This document shows positions 15,933 to 23,450 of a DNA stretch of 64,000 bases, in pieces. Both the position numbers and the translations under genes were made by a program. This DNA comes from RHLJ01 sp965247355. GTDB taxonomy: Bacteria; Bacteroidota; Rhodothermia; Balneolales; Balneolaceae. Numbering within the stretch: the first letter of the stretch is position 1; the number at the start of each line of letters is the position of its first letter. The notes below the pieces were generated by a model. It had not been told where the DNA came from. It ran no database searches and saw nothing but the letters and a program-made list of their open reading frames with translations. Location of the stretch: contig OZ252011.1 of NCBI GenBank assembly GCA_965247355.1, positions 620,001 through 684,000 of the forward strand. The letters are read 5' to 3'.

Positions 15933-17099
15933 TTAAATACCGGAGATTAGAACCTCAACACTTTGATCTATTTCAGATTGAGAAATCACCAAAGGAGGAA
16001 CAATTCGTAATACATTGCCACCGGCTGCATTCGAAAGTACTCTTTTTTCGAACATTTTTTCCACTACAGGCCGCCCCGGAACTGAAAGTTCAACCCCAAT
16101 CATTAATCCCATTCCACGGACATCCACTACTTTTTCATTTCCGGATGTCTTTTCCTTGATGAGATTCATCATAAAGTTACCTTTTTCGGTAGCTTGCTCT
16201 GTCAGGTTTTCTTTCTGGATAGTTTTAAGACAGGCATTTCCAACCGCGGCTGCAAAAGGGTTACCTCCAAAAGTTGTTCCATGATTTCCATGTCCCAATA
16301 CCGAAGCCACTTCTTCTTTAGCGATGATGGCACCAATAGGAATACCACCAGCGAGTGCCTTGGCAGCTGCGACTATGTCGGGTTTAATTCCATAATGCTC
16401 ATAGCACCAGAATTTCCCGGTACGGGCAACCCCGGTCTGAACCTCATCGATAATCATAAGAATATTTTGGTCATCGCATAACTTCCGGACTTTCTTTACA
16501 AATTCTTTATCCGCAATATTTACGCCACTATTTCCCTGGATAAGTTCAAAAGCGATAGCGATGGTTTGATCATCAACAACATCCAGAAGGGCTTCAAAAT
16601 CATTATAAAGAGATTGAATAAAGCCGGATGGAAGTGGAGCAAAGCCTTCCTGGTAATTGGGTTTGCTAAGTGTGATACTTGCCAAAGATCTGCCGTGAAA
16701 ACCATTGGTAAGAGAAATTACATTACCGGTTTTACCGTGTTCATGTCCCCACTTACGAACTAGTTTTAATGTGCCCTCCATAGCTTCCAGTCCGCTGTTA
16801 CATAAGAAAACTCGTTCTAAGCCGGATAAATATGAAAGTCGCTCAATAAACTCACTTTGTGGCTCGGTGTAATAAAAGTTGGAAACGTGAAGCAGTTTTT
16901 CTGCCTGTTCTTTGATCGCTTCAACAATGGCAGGGTGGGAGTGACCCAGATTGTTTACCGCTATCCCAGCCAGCAGATCAATATATTCAACTCCGTTAAT
17001 ATCCCAGACTTTGGCTCCAAGCCCCCTGTCAATAGTTACAGGGAATCGGTTATAAACCTGAAAGTGATGTTGTTTCTCGAGTTGTTGTGCGTGATCCAT
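15933..17099 (-). CDS. Class-III PLP aminotransferase, acetylornithine aminotransferase-like
   Basis: The protein has 388 residues. Signatures include 'DINGVEYIDLLAGIAVNNLGHSHP', 'FLCNSGLEAMEGTLKLVRKWG' (phosphate-binding), 'NGFHGRSLASITLS', 'LMIIDEVQTGVARTG' (the PLP-contacting Asp), the Schiff-base lysine in 'AAAKALAGGIPIGAII' and 'HGTTFGGNPFAAAVG'. These place it with ArgD/RocD-type omega-aminotransferases acting on acetylornithine, succinylornithine or ornithine. No other arginine gene is close, so biosynthetic versus catabolic use is open, and I leave the symbol empty. The GNAT gene follows at once on the same strand. Confidence 0.85.
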   Translation of the reverse strand: MDHAQQLEKQHHFQVYNRFPVTIDRGLGAKVWDINGVEYIDLLAGIAVNNLGHSHPAIVEAIKEQAEKLLHVSNFYYTEPQSEFIERLSYLSGLERVFLCNSGLEAMEGTLKLVRKWGHEHGKTGNVISLTNGFHGRSLASITLSKPNYQEGFAPLPSGFIQSLYNDFEALLDVVDDQTIAIAFELIQGNSGVNIADKEFVKKVRKLCDDQNILMIIDEVQTGVARTGKFWCYEHYGIKPDIVAAAKALAGGIPIGAIIAKEEVASVLGHGNHGTTFGGNPFAAAVGNACLKTIQKENLTEQATEKGNFMMNLIKEKTSGNEKVVDVRGMGLMIGVELSVPGRPVVEKMFEKRVLSNAAGGNVLRIVPPLVISQSEIDQSVEVLISGI

Positions 17100-17139
17100 A
17101 GAGTATGAAAATTCAGAACTGATTTATTGAATTGTGAAG

Positions 17140-17574
17140 TTAGCTATTTCCATTGTCCATATCCGAATGAATGAACCAAACTCCGTCTACTTTTTTGAGG
17201 ACCAGAGTGAACTTACCGACATCTTCCGTTCGGGCACCATAAGTATAGCCACCTAAGATGTATGCAAGGTCTCCATTTATTTGGAAATCGTATGCTGATA
17301 GTCTTAAATCACCACCGGAGTTTTGGTATGCTTCTTCAATAAGATCCCGGCCTCTTGTTGGTGTATTCCTTGGACGTAGAATAAATCCATCCTCAGTAAA
17401 CAAATTCGCTAAGGCTTTAGCGTCATTATTTTTCCAATGCGTTTCATAATCAGTAAGTACTTTTTGTAGCTCATCCGGGAGTTCGACTTTTGGAGTTTGT
17501 TGAGCGCAAAGTAATTCTGAAGTTGCTAATAGCAGAGTTAGTAGAAACAGATATCGAACAGATTTCATAGACAT
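17140..17574 (-). CDS. Secreted SnoaL/DUF4440-like NTF2-fold protein
   Basis: The protein has 144 residues with a Sec signal peptide in the first 25 (hydrophobic LFLLTLLLATSELLCAQQ; cleavage after AQ). The mature part reads 'LPDELQKVLTDYETHWKNNDAKALANLFTEDGFILRPRNTPTRGRDLIEEAYQNSGGD' and ends '...KFTLVLKKVDGVWFIHSDMDNGNS'. This is the DUF4440/SnoaL_3 layout with the usual 'W...H.D' end. The role is unknown; many members are periplasmic binding or ketosteroid-isomerase-like proteins. A second in-frame ATG two codons downstream is an equally good start. It lies 40 bases downstream of the aminotransferase start region on the same strand. Confidence 0.75.
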   Translation of the reverse strand: MSMKSVRYLFLLTLLLATSELLCAQQTPKVELPDELQKVLTDYETHWKNNDAKALANLFTEDGFILRPRNTPTRGRDLIEEAYQNSGGDLRLSAYDFQINGDLAYILGGYTYGARTEDVGKFTLVLKKVDGVWFIHSDMDNGNS

Positions 17575-17737
17575 ATCTTAAGTAAAGGTTTCCCGAGTAT
17601 ACTGTTAATTCAGCAATTGGAAAACTTTCGAAATAAGTCACTATATAAGCAGATGTATTGAGGATGTATCCCAAAGCTCGAAAATGAAAGGTTGAGTTGT
17701 CTTAATTCAAAATCCAGAATTTATAATCCTTAATTTC

Positions 17738-19915
17738 CTAAACAAGCTTCAATCCAATCCGGCCTCTTTCCAAATCAAGCGAGATAATTTCAACCGAAAT
17801 GATATCTCCAACACCAACAACGTCATGAGTATCTTTAATTCGTTGGCCGGTCGTAGACATATTAGAAATATGAAGCATCCCATCTTGTTTTACACCGATA
17901 TCCACAAAAGCGCCAAAATCGACTACATTACGAACAGTTCCTTCCAGCTTCTGACCTTCTTTTAAATCGTCCATGCTCATCACATCTGTACGAAGAATCG
18001 GTTTCTTCATCGAATCACGGGGATCACGGCCCGGCTTCATCAGGTTTTCGATGATGAGTTCAAGGGTAGGTTCCCCAACCCCAAGTTGTTCGGCAATTTG
18101 TTTAGTATTGATGTTGCCAAGCTTAGAATCAATCACACTTTTCTGCGACGACAGATTCTCTATATCAATCCCAAAAAGGTTACAGAGTTTTTCAGTTGCC
18201 TCGTAGCTTTCAGGATGAATAGCAGTATTATCAAGCGGATTTTTAGCCTCAGGAATTCGCATAAATCCGGCTGCTTGCTGGAACCGGAAATCACCAACAC
18301 CATCAATGGATTTTATTTGTTCACGGCTTTTAAAGGCTCCTGATTTTTCCCTGAACTTCACAATGTTATCAGCCACTTTTTTGCTTAATCCCGATATATG
18401 AGAAAGGAGAGGGGTACTAGCAGTATTTAGATTTACACCCACTTCATTCACACAACTTTCTACCACATCATCCAGTTTAGCTGCAAGCTGTTTTTGGTTG
18501 ATGTCATGTTGATACAAACCAACTCCAATTGATTTGGGATCGATTTTAACTAACTCAGCCAATGGATCGAGCACTCGTCGTGCAATGGAAATATTTCCAC
18601 GTTGTGCGGCATCTAAATCAGGGAATTCGTCACGAGCAATTTTAGAAGCTGAGTACACTGAAGCACCTGCTTCATTTACAATCAGGTAATTCAGTTCTTC
18701 ATTAGGCTTGATCTCTTTTCTCTTTTGTATGAAGTCAGCTATAAACTGCTCGGTTTCACGACTTGCAGTTCCATTTCCAATGGCAATCAGGTTCACTCCA
18801 TATTTATCAATTAGTTTATCAATAACTGATTCCGACTGAGCAATTTGATTTCTTGGAGGAGTAGGAAAGATGGTAGTTCCTTCAAAGTATTTTCCGGTTT
18901 CATCTACTACAGCAACTTTACATCCGGTTCTGAATGCAGGGTCAATTCCCATAATTACTTTATGTTGAAAAGGAGGTTGCATCAAGAGGTTTCCCAGATT
19001 AGTGGCAAATGTCTCTATTGCATGTTGATCGGCTTGATCCGTAAGTACATTACGGAGTTCTCTTTCCAAAGAAGGAGAAAGAAGTCGCTTAAAAGCATCT
19101 TCAACAGCATCTTCCAATTCTTCGGTAAAGATACTCATATCGTTTCTAATCACGATATCGTCAATAGTTTCAAGCGTTCGTTCTTCCCAAACATCAATTT
19201 TAACAGAGATAATATTTTCCTTTTCACCACGGTTTATAGCCAGGATTTGATAGGGCTTTAGGCGGTCAACTTTAGATGAGAATTCGTAGTAATCTTCAAA
19301 ATTAGTCCGCTCTTTTACAGAGGAATTCTTCTTAGTGGAAAGTGTAGAGTGATTTAGAAAAATATTCCTGAGTTTTTCGCGGACTTCAATGTGTTCATTG
19401 ATCCATTCGGCTACAATATCAATGGAGCCTTTCCATGTATCTTCTAAAGTCCCGACTTCTTTTTCTTTGTTGATGAACTCTTTGGCAAAATCATCAGGAT
19501 TACCATTTTCAATTTCCTGATCCCATATCATTTTCGCTAACGGTTCCAGCCCTTTTTCCTTGGCTTTATCACCTCGTGTTTTACGCGTTTGTTTATAAGG
19601 CAGATATAAATCTTCAAGTTTGGTTAAATCTGCGCATGCTTTAATTTTAGCTTCCAGTTCAGGAGTTAGCTTTTCTTGTTCCTTAATGGATTTGAGGATT
19701 GTTTCCTTTCGGGCTTCCAGCGTTTTTTGAAGTTCCAGCGCATCACGAACGGCACGGAGCTGTTCTTCGTCTAATCCCCCGGTTGCTTCTTTTCGATACC
19801 GGGCAAGAAAAGGAATAGTAGCGCCTTCATTCAGAAAACCGGCTACCGTGCTAATCTGCTTCTCTGAGATACTAGTTTCTACTGATACTCGCTTTACAAT
19901 AACCGCGTCTGACAT
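17738..19915 (-). CDS. tex: Tex-family RNA-binding transcriptional accessory protein
   Basis: The protein has 725 residues, the normal Tex length. Domains in order: the N-terminal helical Tex region with 'VAGFLNEGATIPFLARYRKEATGGLDEEQLR', a YqgF-like RNase-H fold with 'IMGIDPAFRTGCKVAVVD' near 320, helix-hairpin-helix motifs with 'LVKIDPKSIGVGLYQHDI' and 'IKSIDGVGDFRFQQAAGFMRI', and a C-terminal S1 RNA-binding domain ('LEGTVRNVVDFGAFVDIGVKQDGMLHIS'). Tex binds nucleic acids in the cytoplasm and affects transcription; its exact action is unsettled. The gene stands alone. Confidence 0.95.
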   Translation of the reverse strand: MSDAVIVKRVSVETSISEKQISTVAGFLNEGATIPFLARYRKEATGGLDEEQLRAVRDALELQKTLEARKETILKSIKEQEKLTPELEAKIKACADLTKLEDLYLPYKQTRKTRGDKAKEKGLEPLAKMIWDQEIENGNPDDFAKEFINKEKEVGTLEDTWKGSIDIVAEWINEHIEVREKLRNIFLNHSTLSTKKNSSVKERTNFEDYYEFSSKVDRLKPYQILAINRGEKENIISVKIDVWEERTLETIDDIVIRNDMSIFTEELEDAVEDAFKRLLSPSLERELRNVLTDQADQHAIETFATNLGNLLMQPPFQHKVIMGIDPAFRTGCKVAVVDETGKYFEGTTIFPTPPRNQIAQSESVIDKLIDKYGVNLIAIGNGTASRETEQFIADFIQKRKEIKPNEELNYLIVNEAGASVYSASKIARDEFPDLDAAQRGNISIARRVLDPLAELVKIDPKSIGVGLYQHDINQKQLAAKLDDVVESCVNEVGVNLNTASTPLLSHISGLSKKVADNIVKFREKSGAFKSREQIKSIDGVGDFRFQQAAGFMRIPEAKNPLDNTAIHPESYEATEKLCNLFGIDIENLSSQKSVIDSKLGNINTKQIAEQLGVGEPTLELIIENLMKPGRDPRDSMKKPILRTDVMSMDDLKEGQKLEGTVRNVVDFGAFVDIGVKQDGMLHISNMSTTGQRIKDTHDVVGVGDIISVEIISLDLERGRIGLKLV

Positions 19916-20137
19916 AAATTTTATTTTAAATAGTCTTAACTCCGTTTACAAAATAGGAAGAGAAACCGATCAATAACACGTCTTTTATATAAAGATTTTC
20001 GGGTGATAAGAAAAAAAATTCGTCTTCACAGAATCTTCATTTTCATAAGATAACTTGGTATTAACAAAAGAGGTTGATCAACCTTCACGAGTAATTGTCC
20101 CACAAGGGTTTAATTCAAGTAATAGAGGTATTACATC

Positions 20138-20704
20138 ATGAAGGTATTATACATTTTTCTCATCTTAATTTTTACAATCACACCAGCTTTCGCACAACAA
20201 TCTTTTTCTGTTGACAGCGAAGCAAGCAGCGTTTTAATCAAAGGAACTTCCAGTGTACATGACTGGGAAAGCAACGCCGAAGAATTCACAGGATTCGCAA
20301 TGTTCACACTTACAGATGGTGAACTTCAATCCATTGAAGAACTCAACTTCAGTGTGAGTGCCCAATCCATAAAAAGCGGTAAACGCATTATGGATAATAA
20401 AACCAAAGACGCTCTTGATGCTAAAAAGAACCCTCAGATCACTTTTGAGTTTCTTTCTCTGGAAGAACTAACATCTGATACTGTAATGGTAAAAGGGAAT
20501 TTAACTATGGCAGGAGTAACTAAAGAAATTATCCTGGCCGGAGCTTATCAACTCGAAGGAGAAGATTCAGTTCTGGTAACTGGGATTCAACCTATAGATA
20601 TGGAAGACTTCAACATCAAACCTCCTACTGCAATGATGGGAGCCCTAAAAACGGGGAAAGATGTAGCAGTAGAATTCCAGATCACCTTTTCAAAAAACAA
20701 CTAA
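20138..20704 (+). CDS. YceI-family periplasmic lipid-binding protein (first of two)
   Basis: The protein has 188 residues with a Sec signal ending 'PAFAQQ'. The YceI lipocalin-like barrel is shown by 'LIKGTSSVHDWESNAEEFTGFAMFTL', 'NFSVSAQSIKSGKRIMDNKTKDALDAKKNPQITFEF' and 'NLTMAGVTKEIILAGAYQ'. YceI proteins bind polyisoprenoids or other long lipids in the periplasm. A good Shine-Dalgarno (TAGAGGT) precedes the ATG. The porin gene follows 28 bases later with a second AGAGG site, so the two form an operon ending at the terminator at 21992. A diverged paralogue lies convergent on the other side of the porin. Confidence 0.88.
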   Translation: MKVLYIFLILIFTITPAFAQQSFSVDSEASSVLIKGTSSVHDWESNAEEFTGFAMFTLTDGELQSIEELNFSVSAQSIKSGKRIMDNKTKDALDAKKNPQITFEFLSLEELTSDTVMVKGNLTMAGVTKEIILAGAYQLEGEDSVLVTGIQPIDMEDFNIKPPTAMMGALKTGKDVAVEFQITFSKNN

Positions 20705-20732
20705 CCGACAACCGACCAATAGAGGAAAAATC

Positions 20733-21974
20733 ATGAAAACTACAGTAAAACATATCGCAGCAGTATTTATTATGGCTATGCTGTTTGTAGCAAGCGGTGT
20801 AGCTCAACAAACTACTCAGCTTCAATACTATACCACACCTGGTAAAGCTTCTCTAAATCAATTTGAACAACCAAAAACTAATACTGTTGACTTCAACGGT
20901 TTAGCAGTTCGAATTGGTGGTGATTTCGCATTACAATTCCAGGGATTAACCCAGTCTAACTCTGGCGATAGTCTTGCAGAATTAGCTAATAACTTCACTC
21001 TGCCTACTGCAAACCTGAACATTGATGTTCAACTTGCACCGGGCATGAGAATGCATCTGCGTACTTATTTATCTTCACGTCACCATGCAGAAGCATGGGT
21101 AAAAGGTGGATATCTAAGAATGGATCAACTTGACTTCATTGAAGAGGGATTCCTATCCGACTTAATGGAAGTACTTACTATTCGAGTAGGTATGGACCAA
21201 TTCAACTATGGCGATACTCAATTCAGAAGAAGTGATAACGCAGCTGCAATCTACAACCCATTTGTAGGTAACTACCTAATGGATAGTTTTAGCACAGAGC
21301 CCTTTATGGAATTCACAGTTCAGAAAGATGGAATCATTGCAGTATTAGGTGCAACTAATGGTCGCTTAAATCAAAGCCCAACTCCTGGCGATGATGGCAT
21401 GGCAATCTTTGGTAAGCTTGGATACGATACTCAGGTAAATGAAGACTTAAGAGTGCGATTAACAGGATCTTTCTACAACAGCACTGATGGTACCAGAGAT
21501 TATCTGTATGCTGGTGACAGAGGGGGTGGACGTTACTACGGAATCGATGATGGTCGTGGTGATTTCTCTCCAAGAGTGAATACAGGATTCCCATATCAAA
21601 CTGCATTCCAGATCAATCCATTTGTAAAGTTCCAGGGACTTGAGTTCTTCGGAGTATTTGAAGTTGCAAGCAATGGTGCTGATGCAGGTGGATCATTTAC
21701 TCAACTTGGTGCCGAAGCATTGTACAGATTAGGTGCTGAAGAAAACTTCTACATTGGTGGACGATACAACGCTGTAAGTGGTGAATTTTCAGATGCTGCT
21801 CCTACATACGAAGTCGATAGAATCAACATTGGAGGTGGCTGGTTCTTAACTGATAACGTTCTTACTAAACTGGAATACGTCAAGCAAACTTATGGAGGAG
21901 ATTTCACAACTGGTGGTTCTCTTCAGGATGGCGAGTTTAGTGGGGTGATGATAGAAGCTGTGATTGCTTTCTAA
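20733..21974 (+). CDS. Outer-membrane porin-like beta-barrel protein
   Basis: The protein has 413 residues with a signal peptide ending 'VASGVAQQ'. The mature chain is a series of amphipathic strands with aromatic girdles, for example 'GLAVRIGGDFALQFQGLTQ', 'MRMHLRTYLSSRHHAEAWVKGGYLRMDQL', 'ENFYIGGRYNAVSG', and ends 'GEFSGVMIEAVIAF' with the C-terminal Phe needed by the BAM machinery. It resembles phosphate-selective or general porins of this phylum but I cannot name the substrate. It lies in an operon behind a YceI-family gene and ahead of a strong terminator. Codon use is rich in highly used codons, suggesting high expression (impression, not computed). Confidence 0.75.
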   Translation: MKTTVKHIAAVFIMAMLFVASGVAQQTTQLQYYTTPGKASLNQFEQPKTNTVDFNGLAVRIGGDFALQFQGLTQSNSGDSLAELANNFTLPTANLNIDVQLAPGMRMHLRTYLSSRHHAEAWVKGGYLRMDQLDFIEEGFLSDLMEVLTIRVGMDQFNYGDTQFRRSDNAAAIYNPFVGNYLMDSFSTEPFMEFTVQKDGIIAVLGATNGRLNQSPTPGDDGMAIFGKLGYDTQVNEDLRVRLTGSFYNSTDGTRDYLYAGDRGGGRYYGIDDGRGDFSPRVNTGFPYQTAFQINPFVKFQGLEFFGVFEVASNGADAGGSFTQLGAEALYRLGAEENFYIGGRYNAVSGEFSDAAPTYEVDRINIGGGWFLTDNVLTKLEYVKQTYGGDFTTGGSLQDGEFSGVMIEAVIAF

Positions 21975-21991
21975 ATAATACCTCTATTAAC

Positions 21992-22026
21992 AAAGGGCGG
22001 TCCGTGAAAGGGGCGCCCTTTTTTTA
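21992..22026 (+). terminator. Rho-independent terminator after the porin gene
   Basis: AAAGGGCG (21992-21999) pairs with CGCCCTTT (22014-22021) and is followed by further T residues to 22025. The T-run overlaps the stop codon of the convergent YceI gene, so the hairpin may serve both transcripts. Confidence 0.85.
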
Positions 22027-22617
22027 TAGCCTTACACTAAAATCAAAGCTGATTTTTATTTCATCATTCACTTTAACCAACCCAAAAAGGGCTGTGGGTG
22101 GATCAAGGTTGAAATCGGTGAGTAAAATATCACCACTTCCGGAGAAGTTGATTGTAGATTCTGAGCTGGAATAGTTGGTGATTTCAATATTCTCCAATCT
22201 ATTTGTACCCGCAATTGTTACAGATAGTTTTGCGCCGAAAGGCACTTCATCTGCAATTTCAATAGATACAAGTTCCAGTTCCATGTACGGAAACTCACTC
22301 GCTTTTAACGTGCTTTGCATATCTCTGTTGATAGCTCGTTTGCCACAATTAAATGATTTCGTGCTGAATTGCACTGCTCCTCCTTCAATGAACAAAGAAT
22401 CCCCAAAAGTAACAGTTTGGTATAGAGTATCATTAGAAATTGGGGCATCGTAGAAACATTCAAAATCATTCACATTTGATGTTCCATTAATTCTTAATTT
22501 ACTTTCCTCAAGAATCAAGGACTTTACTTCATTGACTTGACGTGCATGTGCATTTTCTGCAACTAAAAGAAGCAGAATAGTGCTCAGAAAAAGTAAAAAT
22601 ATTTTGCTGTCTGTCAT
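22024..22617 (-). CDS. YceI-family periplasmic protein (second of two)
   Basis: The protein has 197 residues with a Sec signal 'IFLLFLSTILLLLVAENAHARQ'. It keeps the YceI pattern in weaker form: 'LRINGTSNVNDFECFYDAPIS', 'AVQFSTKSFNCGKRAINRDMQSTLKASEFPYMELEL', and the same ending as its neighbour ('LTDFNLDPPTALFGLVKVNDEIKISFDFSV' against 'MEDFNIKPPTAMMGALKTGKDVAVEFQITF'). It contains Cys residues in the conserved helix (FNCGKR) and in NDFECF that the first copy lacks; they may form a disulfide. Convergent to the porin operon, 50 bp apart. Confidence 0.8.
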   Translation of the reverse strand: MTDSKIFLLFLSTILLLLVAENAHARQVNEVKSLILEESKLRINGTSNVNDFECFYDAPISNDTLYQTVTFGDSLFIEGGAVQFSTKSFNCGKRAINRDMQSTLKASEFPYMELELVSIEIADEVPFGAKLSVTIAGTNRLENIEITNYSSSESTINFSGSGDILLTDFNLDPPTALFGLVKVNDEIKISFDFSVRL

Positions 22618-22673
22618 TGATGAATGTCTAATGTTCTACTCACTTACATAACCATCGAAAAATACATTAAAAC

Positions 22674-23447
22674 ATGACTGACATCAAAGAGTTGCTTGAC
22701 GCTGCCATAGAAATTGCCACTATTGGAGGAAAACATACGCTCAAGTATTTTAAAAAGGATTTTGAAGTAATCAGTAAAGCCGATGACTCTCCGGTTACCA
22801 TTGCAGATCGTGAGACCGAGCAAATTATCCGCGAAGAAATTCTTAAACGTTATCCAGACCACGGTATTATCGGCGAAGAGTATGGTCGAACTAATGAAGA
22901 CAGTAATATCCAATGGGTACTTGATCCGATAGATGGGACTAAATCCTTCATCCACGGTGTTCCATTCTATACTACGTTGATTGGAATCATGATTGATAAT
23001 GAGCCTGTTGTGGGAATTATTAATGCTCCGGCGCTGGACGAACTATGTGCAGCAGGTATCGGATTAGGTGCGACATTGAACGGAAAAGCATGTAGTGTTC
23101 GTGATACCTCAGAACTGAAGGATTCTACATTATTAGTAACCGAAATTAAACGCTTTCAGGATTGTGGGATGGAACCACAATTTCAGGAACTAATGGCAAA
23201 AACTAAGCTACACAGAACATGGGGAGATGCATATGGGCATATGATGGTTGCTATCGGTCGTGCTGATGTGATGTTCGATCCAATCCTCAACATTTGGGAT
23301 GCAGCAGCGTTGTTACCCGTACTAAAGGAATCCGGTGGGATTTTCAGCGATACCAACGGTGAAGAAACCATCCATTCCGGAAATGGGTTTTCAACAAACA
23401 AAGCTTTGTACCCACAGGTGAAAGCAATTTTTGATGCACATAAATAA
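22674..23447 (+). CDS. hisN: Inositol-monophosphatase-family phosphatase, probable histidinol-phosphatase
   Basis: The protein has 257 residues. Metal-binding motifs are 'IIGEEYGR' (first Glu), 'WVLDPIDGTKSFIHGVPFYTTLIG' (the DPIDGT site) and 'PILNIWDAAALLPVLKESGG' (third site Asp). The 'HRTWGDAYGHMMVAIGRAD' segment is the variant seen in HisN histidinol-phosphatases of actinobacteria rather than inositol phosphatases. The reaction would be histidinol phosphate to histidinol in histidine synthesis; inositol-phosphate or 3'-phosphoadenosine-phosphate activity cannot be excluded. No other his gene is in the window. The M1-like gene starts three bases after the stop, so they are co-transcribed. 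Confidence 0.8.
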   Translation: MTDIKELLDAAIEIATIGGKHTLKYFKKDFEVISKADDSPVTIADRETEQIIREEILKRYPDHGIIGEEYGRTNEDSNIQWVLDPIDGTKSFIHGVPFYTTLIGIMIDNEPVVGIINAPALDELCAAGIGLGATLNGKACSVRDTSELKDSTLLVTEIKRFQDCGMEPQFQELMAKTKLHRTWGDAYGHMMVAIGRADVMFDPILNIWDAAALLPVLKESGGIFSDTNGEETIHSGNGFSTNKALYPQVKAIFDAHK

Positions 23448-23450
23448 TCT

